From contig NW_003116456.1 of assembly GCF_000003605.2 (NCBI RefSeq), positions 71,504-124,285 of the forward strand: DNA of 52,782 nucleotides. The letters are read 5' to 3'. Positions 23,640 to 36,702 of this stretch are shown piece by piece (within the stretch, counting starts at the first letter, position 1; each line of letters begins with the position of its first letter). Origin of the DNA: Saccoglossus kowalevskii. Lineage: Eukaryota > Hemichordata > Enteropneusta > Harrimaniidae. The position numbers and the translations under genes are program-made. Below the pieces are notes generated by a model. It ran no database searches and was not told the origin of the DNA. It saw only the letters and a list, made by a program, of their open reading frames with translations.

Positions 23640-24365
23640 TACTTTATGTGGGACATATGCACATGCAGTGGTTTAGCGATTTGATTCAAAATGGCCGACT
23701 GGCAGCCATCTTGTTTTTTGAAAATGTTGTATTTTGGACATGCTTTGTCAGTTTTCATTCAAATTTGGTACATAGATTATACATGTTAGGATACATGTCC
23801 ATGATGATTTATTTCACAATTGGATCAAAGATGGCCGACTGGCAGCCATCTTGTTTTTTGAAAATGTAATATTTTGGACATGCTTTGTCAGTTTTCATTC
23901 AAATTTAGTACATAGATCATACATGTTAGGATACATGTCCCCGACCGTCCGTGAGTTCCTGAGTCTGTCCGTCCGTCCGTCCGACCGTCCGTCTGTTCGT
24001 GCGTCAGTCTGTCCGTCATATTTTAGAATCCTGATCCACAATTGGATCAAAGATGGTCGACTGGCAGGCATCTTGTTTTTGTTTTTTTATGCGGTATCTT
24101 GGACGTGCTCTGTCAGTTTTCATTCAAATTTGGCACATACATGTACTTTATACATGTTAGGATGCATGTCCATGACAATTTGTTTCAAAATCTGGTCAAG
24201 GATGGCCGATTGACAGCCATCTGACTTTTTGGCCTTACTACTATATTTCCACAATTTATGTACCATTTTCATTCGTATTTGGCACATCATACATATCAGT
24301 GTGTTTCATAATCAGATCAAAGATGGCCGAATAACGGCTGTTTTTATTTTGGCCATATTACTATG
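23640..24365. repeat. Tandem repeat, about 140-bp unit, at least five copies
   Basis: Units are recognised by the block agatggccgactggcagcc, with anchor positions near 23691, 23831, 24053, 24202 and 24323. The spacing is 140, 222 (interrupted by a GTCC-rich microsatellite), 149 and 121 bp. The block is itself an inverted repeat (AAGATGGC/GCCATCTT at 23828-23852 in unit 2). Similarity decays to the right, and the array probably continues into the gap. Confidence 0.85.
23941..24018. repeat. GTCC/CCGT microsatellite
   Basis: Degenerate repeats of gtcc and ccgt (for example gtccgtccgtccgtccgacc) inserted between units 2 and 3 of the 140-bp array. Confidence 0.9.
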
Positions 24366-25339
24366 ACACGAAACACGTGTTTTGATGTAAATAAACAATC
24401 TGTTGTATACGCCACTTGGAACTCAAGTTTCAAGGACGCACTCGCGACAACCCCCCCGCTTTAATATGACGAGCACAAAGAGAACTTAACGGGGACTGTG
24501 TCATTTTCAATGACTTGTTATTTATAGTATTTGATTTGCATATGTTGCATTGTTTATATAGTAATTTAAAATGTTAATTATGTTATCTGAATAGATTTGT
24601 TCACCGTATACAAATATTGGTTGGAAAGTATGTGTTATATGTATATTATCAGAGAGTAATAAAAGATTCATTTCGAAAATGCCTTCATAGTTCTATTTCT
24701 AAATTATGCAGTTTTTCATTTGTGTTAATTCCACAAGTAGATTGACTATCTTTTTAAGTCATTTATGTGGAAATTATATTTTTAAGGAGTTCAACAGATT
24801 TGTTTTTAATTTATTTATATGTGTAATTGCAATTACTTGCAGTATAATTGGAGCCTATTTAGTGCCTTATACAGACCTGATTTACTCAATAAATATATGG
24901 CGGAGTATTATTTAGCAAAAAAGGCGTTGGCAAATATATTAAATATTAATGGACTCAGGGTATCTTCTTGTCTGACGCCTCATTCTACAGGCAATTTCTT
25001 GTTTTAAACATTCATGTGTCAGTTCAAGTATATATCTTGTTTAGATAATTTACAGGAAATTGTTTTAATACACAAACTTAGCTCCGAATTTCGGCATGAA
25101 AACAATTTGTCCTTTATACTGATTTACAACCTTGTTTATTTATTATGTCTCCGATGACATATGCGCAAAGAACATGTCACATGACCCACGTGACATAAGT
25201 AGCACAACGGTATTGAATGCTCCCAGATTTGCACCGGAATTTGTTATGTAATCAAATCCTATTTACAATTTAAAAACAGAAATACAAATAACCACTCATT
25301 GGCCCAATAATAATCAAAATGTTGATTGTACTACATTTT
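24366..25339. other. Intergenic, no gene seen
   Basis: AT-rich DNA with no supported exon. The frames at 24706-25007 overlap one another and look like composition artefacts. Confidence 0.6.
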
Positions 25340-28136
25340 ATAAATTAACAATCGACTACTATCATGGCTGTGTATGGGTACTACTATGACGTAACAAAAA
25401 CGCATCGCTGTTGCCATGGTGAACGCATTTTTCTTTTTACAGGAAACTCCCGTAGTGTAGCTGTGCGCAATCAATAAATTAACGAGCATCATGCAGTGAC
25501 TATCGAAGCAGGGAGTTTGTAATGATCTTGGCAAAGTTGTTTCGGCGCGGAGATAATACGCAGTTGTCGGACAGATGTTTTAAGGTAGCGAAAAGATAAC
25601 AACTTTTTATTTCTAAATATTAAACTTTATCCTGCCGGCCTTGTGTACTTTTACATTGACATGACTAAATAAGGTATAAAGTGTTTCTCAAACGTAGATG
25701 AATCATTAAAGCTGATTTAAAAAAAAATGTTGTGATGTTACTCAAATACCAAACAGTAGCACTGCTATGTTTGTTTGTTTTGGAGAGACTTAGATCATGG
25801 AAGGTAATAACGTTAGTACCTTCCATGCTTAGATGAAATGTATATTTGATTGAAATGCAGCTTATCTGTGAATTGGATTGCTGTGGAATTGTAGAGTTTG
25901 ACAATGGACAATCTCTTGACTTGTATATTTCCATAACAATGGATACTAAAGTATCATTGACAACATGCATTCTCACCTTTTGATATAAATTAATTCTCTT
26001 AAACACACAACTGCCCTATAAATAGCATTTTAAATAATCCCCGCAGATGCATCAGATTAGCTTCTAGTGAGGATGTCATAATTATTTTCTGTGATTTCCC
26101 ACCGTTTATGATACTTATGGGCAATGAAGCATTTATACATAGTCTTATTTATGAACATGTCGGCAATGAATATTGAAATTGTAAAAGTGTAAAACATGTC
26201 CTAAACTGATGTGACATTACAACAATTAACACTACCTCAAAGGTCAACATGGCATTCACTGTTTTTGCCTCAACTACGACAACAAAGCTGGGCAATAGTG
26301 GCATATGGCGTTGTTGATGTGCCTTTAGCAACATGATCATTTTTTTCTGCAGTAAAACCGGTTAATAAATTGTAACATTTATGTTTATACATGTATTATA
26401 TTTATATATGTGTTGTTTTAATAAAACAAATCATTCATGTTTAGTAGTGAATACACAATGTGTTTTGTCAACTTTGTATCTACTACGTTAATGCAGCATG
26501 TTTGAAATTTACACTGGTGATTCACAGGACAATGGGGGTGTGTCTGGGTTTATATATACAATGTTTTGGCATGGAATAACGGCCAATCAAATCTATTACC
26601 TAGTACAAAATTATTGGATTGGAAAACAGTTCTCTGTAAACCTCTAAAAAGGTTCGTGAAACAGTTGTCACATTGACTTTTAATACATTCAGTGCATACC
26701 ATAACTTTCAGCTGGAAATACTGCAATGTTTTGTTTTTCTGGAAATCGAAGGTCTAGTCATTTTGACGAGGTCCGGCAAGTAGTCTGTCAACTGATGATT
26801 ATGTAAAACAATGACTACTTTGTTCAAAGGTGTTCCTCTACATCTAGGGTTTTGAACAATATATGGTAAATGGAGGTTTTGAATGAAATAACAACAGACT
26901 TCTTAATAAATTCAAAAAATGTAAATAACACCCTTGTCGTTAAGATCAAGAATGATGTGACTTACTCGATAACGGAAGTATAATGTGTTGCATCTAGGGA
27001 TATGGCAGGATGTGTAAGCTTTTGAGCTGTGTTAGTTGATACTCGTATCAGTAGTACTCTGCCAATGCTACTTTTTACTTTTCAAACCCCCAAGTCGTGT
27101 TTTTTTTTGGTCTGACCCGTTGGTCTGAGTGTCAATGTATCGTATGTCATAGTATGTTATACATGTTGAACGGTAACCTGCTACCTATATCCGCCAATAA
27201 CAAGAACGACAATATTTCAATTGTTACTTCTCAGTTTGTTATTCTTGAATAAACTTCGTCTGATGTCTTCTAGAGTTATGAATATAACCAGTTGCATGAC
27301 GAGAGAAAGCCTTACATTCAATATGGTATGCTCTGAGGCCTCTGTTAAACCAGGAATCATGAGACAGCGCGGAATTTAGTAAGCAAGATATAAATTAACA
27401 GGTCATTTCATGCATTTTCAAATAAAGTATGAAAATATACAATTTTTATTATGAAACAGTTGCACATCAGTATGCATAATGCAGTTGCTGAAGTAAACAG
27501 TTCAGTCATCATTGGCGCGAAAATTACAATAAAATTGTTTAAACTGTAAAATAAGTCAATTGTAGAAAAAGCACAGCTTGGTGACAATAATTGTGTTTTC
27601 CAAGAACGATTCTAACCCCCTAGACCTTCTAGATCTACCACAGTTGTATATTCTGTGAACAATGGTAGTTCGACGTGTGTGAACCATCCTGGTATTGCGA
27701 AACCTATAATTATTGTACCATTACTGTGATATGCAACTTCCTAACGCAGTAAATAGCAGGGCAGTAATAAGACCCATCGCAGTAGAGAACCCCAGCACAC
27801 ATGTGGGAAATTCAACTGCAAGCTATCATTGTCTCGGCACTAACAGCCAATAAAAGACAATGAAGTCTTACTAAGAGAACATTTAACGAGAATATAATCA
27901 GGGTTTCCGTTGAAACATCAACAAGTTTGGAGGTAGCTTTCATTTAATTATTCACAAAAGGGGCCAGCATTTTTTTATTTCTGCCTCCTTGGCTCGCAGC
28001 ATGTGTCCATGAAATGAACATGCAACACTGTGATTGCCATGGTCTGAAGTTTAAGTGAAATTGTTCAATCAACTTAGAGCTTACATATCAATCAATGTTT
28101 ATGTTTTAATTTATAGTTGCTATGACAATAGCATGG

Positions 28137-28168
28137 TATATTTAATAACCAATCCATTTCTGTTCAGT
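28137..28168 (+). promoter_or_regulatory. Core promoter of GC-B (TATA box and initiator)
   Basis: TATATTTAA starts at 28137 and TTCAGTATT, a good initiator match, has its A at 28166, 29 bp downstream. The alignment with 14973-15005 keeps TATA, AACCAAT, the initiator and a following TCAC. Function is inferred from this conservation and spacing. Confidence 0.65.
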
Positions 28169-28208
28169 ATTCATCACGGAACAGGGACGACCACATTTCC
28201 GGATAAAG
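28166..28208 (+). other. Predicted 5'UTR exon of GC-B
   Basis: The ATG-free stretch runs from the predicted start to AAAG and a GTATCAG donor at 28209. It would splice to the acceptor at 32101-32102, four bases before the start codon. The first intron would be about 3.9 kb, against 1.97 kb in copy A. Confidence 0.5.
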
Positions 28209-30388
28209 GTATCAGTCTTTGTGTAGTTCTTAGTAGTTTTATGCATAGAGCTCTCGGTGATTTTGATGCATCAAACTTCGGAATATTCGGTTTTTCATGC
28301 ACCATAAATTTCTCAAAGTTTTAAGCACTTAGTATGAAGTTATCAGAAACTTGGGGTTCTCGTTTTTTTTATGCACCAAACTCGAATTTGTCAATATTTT
28401 ATGCACAGAGCACAAAGTTATCAGTGATTCTAAAGCACCAAACGCAGAGTAATGACTGTATACACGCATAAATCAATAGTGTACAGATTTATTTTCATTG
28501 TATTTGAGCCGTCGTTGGAAATGTTACCCGGTACGTGTGAGATGTCCGTACATATTACTCAACAAGTGTATGATGACCATATTTATCAAATCCACGTTTA
28601 CATAATCCTTACAGCAAACGAACGCAATGACATGTAATTAGCAACAACGTGGTTTAAAAAACTATTCACAGTATTGAGTTTCTTGTTTGGTTGAGGGTTT
28701 TTTGCCATTGATGAATACATGTTTAGATTGTGTTACTATTTCATTTAATATACCCAGCGTGACGGCAACTATTCTAAATGACAGAATGTGCTGTGATTCC
28801 AGGCAGTCCGACCGATGGTGGAGAATACTGCTACAGCGTCGACGCGACGATTCCAAATCAAATGATGCTACTGCCGCGAATCATAAACATATTTTAACAA
28901 CTTTACTTTATTGTAATATTTCATTACAAAGTATTTTATACTTTTGGTGAGACACTCTTTTAATGTTGAAACTCGTGGAAATTCTGTACTGCACAAGTGG
29001 GCGAGTATAATCTGTCCCTGAATGATATACACTAACCTGGACATCACTACAAATCCAGTTTTGTTATTTTTTCTCCTAAATATTTGTTGTTGAACACATT
29101 TAAATGTACACTATTTTATGCTTGATTTAATTGTAGCTAACTCTAAAAATTCTAATGGTTTTTAAATTGTTCAATTTAATATTCTATTACTTTTACTGGT
29201 TGCTTTGCAAACTTCAAGCGTGACAGCTCACTATATTTATATTAATAGAAATTTTAATTCAATTTTAAAGAAGCGTATGCATAATTCCAGTTCGAAATCA
29301 CGATAGGAACATGTTTCATCAAAAAGAAAAACAACAAATGAAGGGTTACACGTTGATATTCACACCACACAGGTCATGATTTAGTCATACTATAGACCTT
29401 GGCAGTACTTAGTGAAAGAAATTAAGTCACCAAAATAAATAATTTCATAATAGTTTTTGTGAAAACGTTAACTTTGAATACAACAAGTTTAAAACTGGTC
29501 GGGCTTAATCGCACACTGTACCGCATGAACTGTGATGCGTGTATCGCGACAGACTCTCTCCATATTTGGTCATTGTTTGTCATGTATTCCGACCATAGCT
29601 TAATGAAACATATGTCTAAATATGTGCAAAATTGGTGATGTTAATGTACCTGGGAAAACTTATATATAACTAAAAAAACAAGTGACCAATTGAAACGAAA
29701 TCTAAAAATCGATATCCCAGATTCAGGTTGGACTATAATTCACATACTTTCTTATCACAAGGATATGTACACAGAGATTAACTATGCCGAGGGCCTTTCA
29801 GCGAATATTTATGAAAATATTCAGAGAACGATATGTATCTCATCCATTGCAGCGTCATTGAGTCGCCACTTTGGTGTCCCCAAACGTTTTTCACACGTAA
29901 AACATGAAGCTGAATTGAATAACGCAACAAATTTCACAAAAAGATACGTCTTGCATGTCCGACATAAACTGCTTCTTCTGCTTCATACTTAATACTATCC
30001 CTTGATTTTGATTCTTAGGACCAGAATTATATCAACAGTTTCAGACACTTTTATTACATTCTATGGGGGAATACATTTCCTAGCCCATTCGCTATTCCAG
30101 GTCCTGCAGTCCTGCGCTATTTGAAAATGACATTATCATATTTCGTCCAAACTATTAAGCTAACGGTTTTGTGGAAAACTATTTGATTATATCTCAGAAT
30201 GATATGTGGCGGATGTGTATGTGGTGTGCTCTTTCCGAAACATCTGATATAACATGTATACCGCGAGGTGTAATTGTAATTCGCATACTAACTGTTTGGG
30301 GTGGTGCACTGTGTTCATTGTGTTTTTGTGCGTTCATGGTCTTGTGAATTACTATACTATTGTTTTTACATTACGAGTTCGGATTCAG
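28209..30388. other. Predicted intron 1 of GC-B, first part
   Basis: No exon recognised. Short imperfect repeats lie at 28230-28450, then AT-rich DNA with scattered short frames (for example 28687-28950 and 29690-29992) without family features. Confidence 0.5.
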
Positions 30389-31100
30389 TCAATCCTCAAC
30401 ATGATTCAGATCGGAATTAAGTATTGATGACCCCACGGATGCTTTTAAAAAGAATAGAGCTGCAGTATTATTCGCATAATGAACAATATTAGAATCCTGT
30501 ATAACATTAAGAAGACTATTAATATAAATGATAAGTAACAATACACCTAGTGTAGATCCTCGGGCACCATAGGCTACCAGCAGTGAGTCACTCACTATGA
30601 AAGTTTATTCTGCGCTTCTAAAGGGCTTATTGTGTCCAGCGTCAGTATAGTCATTTACAAGCTAAGGCGCCTTAATTCCATACCCCAGTACAAGGGCCTG
30701 GGAATCTCTGTCATTGTCGATATTCCTAGCAATGCGACTTTCTATATTTCTGAAGCCATGTTTTATTAAAATTGTGTTTGTTGATGGTGCCTTATCACGT
30801 TGTAGTTCTAGCTCGTTTGATTTGCATCGCGCATGATTATTACTATGGGCGTCTCTAACTTATATTATCAAATCAGGAAATATTTTACAAAACTGGTTCA
30901 TATACGTATTTCTGACTACGAAGCAAACGCCGCGGGCCAGGTAGTAGACGATGCGCGTCGCCACACTGCATTACATATTGAATTTTGAGATTACCATTTT
31001 TTTTATTTCTTCCACGCAATCGTCATTGTCCGACTCCTCGACTCTATTTAAACGAAAATTAACACTTCTCAGGTAGCGCCGCGTACTCACGTTCACCGTG
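30389..31100 (-). mobile_element. Degenerate LINE retrotransposon remnant
   Basis: On the - strand, 30389-30600 encodes a reverse-transcriptase-like stretch: GARGSTLG resembles the usual GVPQGSxLGP motif, LLIIYINSL resembles the following helix, and HYANN stands where the catalytic YADD would be. Both catalytic aspartates are therefore lost. Upstream in the same orientation, a short frame ending at 30971 (RRYLRSVNFRLNRVEESDND) recalls the RR-rich start of a LINE ORF1 RNA-binding domain. Stops interrupt the frames. The clade is undetermined, and the element is dead. It lies antisense inside predicted intron 1 of GC-B. Confidence 0.7.
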
Positions 31101-32102
31101 GAATTAGAATTGGCTTCTTTGCAACGTGTGACTACCTCGGTCGTTTTGTATGGAGATTACAATCAGTCAGGTCCACCGATGAAACTACAAATGTTCGACT
31201 TTTTTCCTTCTTCTAAATTATCTACCCAGGCACATGAACATCGATTTACTTTCGCTAAATCTCTGTCTATCTTTGCACCCAGTCTTGTCATCATTAGCGT
31301 ACATAATGGTAATTATAATTTTGCTAGTAGAACTATCAACTGTAGATCCGTGCATGCAAGTGGAGACACAAAAACAAAACTATTTATGCTTGCACCTGCT
31401 TCTGCTCTCTTGGTTTCAAAACCTGTTATCTTATGCCATCTTCCTAGGTGTTTTCTTCAGTTCTTCTGTTTTTACTGCTGCCCGGCATCCCTTTCTCTCT
31501 GTCATTGGGTTCTTACCAAAATGACCAATCAACACTCAGAAATTCGTAGCTACAAAATTTCAAAACATAATTGTCGGACTCGGGAACCACAAATGCTCGA
31601 TAATTTCACATGATTAGCGCCATGATTAGCGTCAGTTTGCCCTGTGTATCGTTTGACCTCATTTGTACTCTGTGTTCATAGTGGTTCTAATGTGTTTAGT
31701 ACATGTATTAGTGTCAGTGGAGTTCTCTATAAGTGAAGTAAAAGCGAATGTACTGTGTGGAGTGGGACTTGTTCTATTGTTGGTGCTAAGAGAGAGTGAA
31801 CCCACTGTGACCTTGACCAAAGGGGTCATGGCGTGACAGTCAGTAGACATACAATGATCTCAATGTAATCTGGAATAACTTCGAAATATAACAATCAGTG
31901 TTATGATCAACATTAAATGATACATATTAGATAATATCCAGCAGTTGATAAGTACTCATAATAGCTAGACGTTTTGAGAAATGGCTTTTTATCAATAGCA
32001 GAGAAGAAAATGTTTAAATATATAGAACATGAGAATTCTACGGATTGTTTGTGTAAACAGACATGCTCCTAATGAAATGTTTTTTTGTTGTTGTCTTTTT
32101 AG
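31101..32102. other. Predicted intron 1 of GC-B, last part
   Basis: Long overlapping + frames at 31098-31613 have no family features and may reflect decayed retroelement sequence on the other strand. The segment ends in a pyrimidine-rich tract and the acceptor at 32101-32102. Confidence 0.45.
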
Positions 32103-32106
32103 CAAA

Positions 32107-35100
32107 ATGTCAGCTTCAGCTCTACGTAAAAAACTTGAAGATGGGTTGGAGACAATTAGCCAGTCCAGTGTGGGATCAATGGCCAGGGTGGACCATACAC
32201 TCAGGACGCTTCTCCAATCTGAAGAAAAGGGTTGCCGCGCCCTCTGTGGTGGGAACCCATTAACACAATCTGGCAAGGTGAAACAAATGATCCGTATGAT
32301 GGGCCTGACCATGGTGCCTGTCATAGCACTTATTGGTCTTGCTCTAAATGACCTGACTACAACATTAAGAGAGAATGAAGAAGCCTATAATATCCGTCAA
32401 ACCATCTTCTTCAGCCGGGATATCGGAAATCTGCTACATTGCTTACAGAATGAACGTGATATGACCACGCTACATATTAGCACGCTGGGACCAGTGACAA
32501 AACAGTTCCTGAGCGATACATACCCTGAAACAGACTCGGCGCTAGATGCTATGGACCAATGGCCAGTGAGGGAAAAGCAGGATCTCACACAGTTTCAGAG
32601 CAAGATTGAATTCCAGAAGTACCTTGATGATCACCGTGTCTATCTCGATGGGTCAAACTCCTCCATTTATGATGAAGTGGAATTCTACACAAACATCATC
32701 AAAGTCTTTATTGGTTGGCTTTATCAGAACATCGCCAATTCATCTGGCAGAGATGGAATCTGGCGACAGTTGGTGGCATATCAATTGGTGATAATTGCTA
32801 AAGAAGACATAGGTAACAACACAATTAAAAAATACGTGATCCAGCAATTCATTATCATATATAATACACATTCCCTTATATGGCGATCTTACTCACATGA
32901 ACTTTTTAGCACATATCCATGCATTGTCCGGTTGGTACAATGGTTTTCAATCCACTTTTTAATCTCAGCTCCCAGATACCCAAAGAAAAATTGTAGGAAG
33001 TGAATTGTCGTGTCCAAAAATCCAAATGTTAATTTGAATATTGTAACTCTTTGCTTGCAGGAGTAGAACGAACTCTTGGTGGTATTTTTTACACAAATGG
33101 AAGATTTCGAAAATACAATGACTATCTATGGTATATGGAAAAATGGGCTAAGGGTAATGGCAACTTTGAAGCTTCTGCAAAGTATGAACCAAACATTTTG
33201 AACACCTACCAAAAAAAGATTGATGTACTTGATTCGACAGTAACTCAGAGCGTGGCAGACATGAGAAACACTATAAGACTGAACAGCGCCACCAACGAAG
33301 CCTCGTGGAGAACAGGTACAATGTGGTTCGATAATATGACATATTACATGGATGTCATAACCAGCGTTCAAGATGCACTCGCTGTAAAGATCCTTAGTGA
33401 GTTAGATTCTCAAATACAGGAGGACCTCGTTCAGCTTGGGATCAGCATTGGTATATTGGTGTTCGTGCTTCTGATGTGTCCGATCATTATTAACTCGGTC
33501 TATAGCCTCACTGACCGTATACAGCAGTATGCAATCACCTTGGTAGATCAGACAGCCCAGTTGCAGAGAGAACGTAAACGCAACGATTCACTGCTGTATC
33601 AGATGCTTCCACAGGCTGTTGCCGAACGACTCAAGAAAAACAAAGACGTCCTGGCTGAATCCTTTGAGGAAGTCACCATCTTCTTCTCAGATGTCGTGGG
33701 ATTTTCAGCTATCTGCGCAGAAAGTTCTCCTCTGCAAGTTGTACGCATGCTCAACAACATTTATACATTATTTGATTCCCGGATTGAGCAATATGACGTG
33801 TACAAAGTGGAAACAGTCGGGGATTCTTACATGGTTGCATCAGGTATGTACAGCATTCGTATATATAAAACCCACTCTTTATCGAGTACACAGCGCTGTT
33901 CCATCGACTTGGTATACTGGGATGATTTACTTTATAAATGTTGGTTATCCGTCGTGTCTAATTACTGTCTAGCCACTGAACTCAATTAACGTTATTAAAA
34001 CAATTTCCAGTTCCACGCCCTTTTATGTTTTAAGTACAATTTATCAATTTACCAAATAATTTGATTTTTTGTGAAAAATTCTAAATATTAACACCGAAAT
34101 ACTCATTCTGTAAACATACAAAAACACATAACTGTCTCTAAATCACGTACAACTTTAAATCTCATTCTCTCGAGTTATCTATCGTGGAGTCACCCGTAGA
34201 TAGAATAAATGTATCACAGCAAACAACAAATATTTTATTCGTTATTCAATTATTTGTTTTACTATATTGGATATTAATAATAGTTCATAATATTTGATGA
34301 TCGATATGTTTGTGTGAATATATGTAACCTAATTAACATATTAAAGGTTCAAATGTTTAAGTCAGAAATGTTCTGAATTGGAAAACACTTACTTGATTGA
34401 AACGGTTCATTTTCACGTAATTAACATACAATGACAATCTCAGTTACGTGTTTGTAGCTAACTAATTACAAAATTGTTCTCAATCATTCACTTTATTTTG
34501 CGAAACGACACGTATTAATTATTTTTTTCAAGAGGAAGGTTCTGAACAAAGCAATACTTTTAAAGTTTCTCAAATAATAGCCCACTTAAATTATTATAGA
34601 CGTGAATAGTCGCCAAGATTTCGTTAGGAGCATCCAATGCTTCCTCGCATATGTATCCATGGAGCACTGTTGAGAGGTCGCATGATTCTCTCGCCGAGAT
34701 ATCTGCAGTGACTTTGGTATACTGAAGGCTAGCGCTTTATGGATTTTGCACATTGTTAATTTCGTAGGTTTGCCTAGACGAAATGGTAAACGCCACTCTG
34801 GCGAAATTGCTACTATGTCCCTAGATATTCTACATTATATCGCTACAATGGAGATAGCTCATTTACCTGGAGTTAGAATGAAGTTACGCATCGGAATGCA
34901 TACTGGTAAGACATACATGTTGATCAATGACATTTACAGTTAGAAATCCTAATGTGTCGGTGAAATTCATGGTCACGTATTGACTTTTAAGAATCAAACT
35001 TGGATATTTGCTTCCATTTGTGGCTTGTATAAATGTTATGGCGAACTTTCATAAACAATAAATACGGTTATTTGTTACACTACAATGTTTACCGCGAAAT

Positions 35101-36327
35101 CACGTAAGTACTTAGTCGTAAGTTGACTACGTAATTCATCATAGTCATACGAGCTGTATAAATGTTCACAAGTTCACTATGAAATGTATTATATTATTAT
35201 ACTATCAATAATGCATAATGAGTATACATTGTATTATTATTGCAGGTCCCGTGGTGGCTGGGGTTGTTGGCGCAAAGGCGCCCAGGTATTGTCTGTTCGG
35301 TGACACAGTTAATACGGCCTCAAGAATGGAATCTAATGGCGGGGGTAAGGTGTATTTCAATTTTAAAACCGCGGCTATCAATTACGAGAATTATCCTGAT
35401 ATCTGTTGAGAATTAGTGGGTATTATGAGGATCACATCCACAGTGTATGATTTTAAAATTATTGTCAGAAAAACATGTATAGAATAAAATAGCTCCGTTT
35501 GTTTACTATGCCTATGAATTACAACCTGACCATGTGACGTCGCATATCTACAAGTTGTCCAATGAATACTATTGCGTGGCGTAGTAAATATAAACCAATT
35601 AACCAGTCGTATTGCATGTTTCACTGTTTGCAGATAACAGAATTCATCTTTCACATAGCTCATTTTGTGCTCTAAATTATCTTGGTGGATATCATATGGT
35701 GAAAAGAGGAGAGATCTCCATCAAGGTAACCTACATTAATTTAGTTTAGATATTTTTAGGCCCACTTGTAGGCAGTGGGCAGTTGAAATGAAGTAATAGA
35801 TTTAGTTTACATGACTTTGTGACTCGAAAAATCACGCATATGATAAATATGTCCTTATAATAATTTTTAGTTTGATAATAAGAACGTTATGTATAATATG
35901 TAAGCTGCGCTCTCTAGCGACAAAGCATCTCTATGGCATGAAACAAGATGGCCGTTCACAGAGTCGATATTATTTTTAATCTGTTGTTGTCCTTAAATAA
36001 AATAATAATGATTATGAGAGAATTGCTATATTCCGAAAGACGAACGACTACACAATCAACTACAGATTTTTGAACTGTATTACTCGCACACATCTAGAAG
36101 AGCGGTTGCTGTCGATAGAGCGAAAGTAATAGGAACCGTTTATTTGCAACAACTTGTAATATTGTAATATATTAATGATAATGTTTTTTAATCATTCTCA
36201 GGGCAAAGGAAAAATGTCTACCTATTGGTTAACTCGCAAGGAAGGGTTAGAATATGAGATAGCTGGCACGCTGCCAAATGACCCGGCTGTTGAAAGATCC
36301 GAGAGTGGCGACTTGTCGGTCGGCTAA
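32107..36327 (+). CDS. NIT-domain receptor guanylate cyclase, copy B (GC-B)
   Basis: Six exons give 647 aa: 32107-32812, 33061-33843, 34768-34905, 35246-35344, 35634-35725 and 36202-36327. The first five have exactly the lengths and phases of GC-A. By eye there are about 33 replacements in 646 aligned residues, roughly 95% identity. The two TM helices, NIT signature (here [10 protein letters not shown]), three sequons, [11 protein letters not shown] helix and all cyclase catalytic residues are kept; KVETIGD becomes KVETVGD with D490 intact. The start is the ATG at 32107 after the shared acceptor; upstream in-frame codons are intronic. It differs mainly at 192-211 and 283-338 of the ectodomain and by a tail 37 residues shorter, ending just after SGDLSV. 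It is presumably a functional paralogue with the same cGMP-producing role. Confidence 0.93.
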
Positions 36328-36367
36328 ACAGTACATAGAAGACCCGAACGGCGGTAAATCCGTTCTT

Positions 36368-36373
36368 AATAAA
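36368..36373 (+). terminator. Polyadenylation signal AATAAA for GC-B
   Basis: Sense AATAAA 40 bases after the GC-B stop codon. The position differs from that in GC-A, where the 3' region has diverged. Confidence 0.5.
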
Positions 36374-36702
36374 GAGCATGCGCAGTCGTTCGCAACGGAC
36401 AATAAGATAAAATAGCGACGTCGTTCGATAATGTTGTTATTGCGAATATCTACGTTAATTACACAATTCAGGAGCAACGTTGTCCTAGCAGATCCCGTGG
36501 TAGTGCTGAGAGGCAAAAATTGATTTTTCGACCTCTGCGTATTGAGGACATGCCACGTGTGTATACGTATATATGAAGTTTTAATAATTTCATTTAATTT
36601 CAGTAGCCTATTATTTAGTCACACGAATATGTTATCTTCATATTCAGCATGACTGCATTTCTGTAATTGTACAGTTATGACACGGTATGTTTTTCTTCAA
36701 TG

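Larger units (their letters stand above)
25340..36380 (+). repeat. Segmental duplication, copy B (contains GC-B)
   Basis: This is the collinear match of 14390-21430. Relative to copy A it has extra DNA of about 2.2 kb between about 25.5 and 27.75 kb with no gene seen in it, and an expanded first intron holding a LINE remnant. At 28230-28450 short imperfect repeats built on ttttatgca, agagc and aagttatcag expand a stretch that is simpler in copy A near 15130. Confidence 0.8.

Noticed and set aside
22694-23758. 354-codon frame
   Set aside because: It consists mostly of the N gap.
31098-31613. 171-codon + strand frame
   Set aside because: No domain features, overlaps another frame of similar quality, begins without ATG, and lies in a predicted intron next to a LINE remnant.
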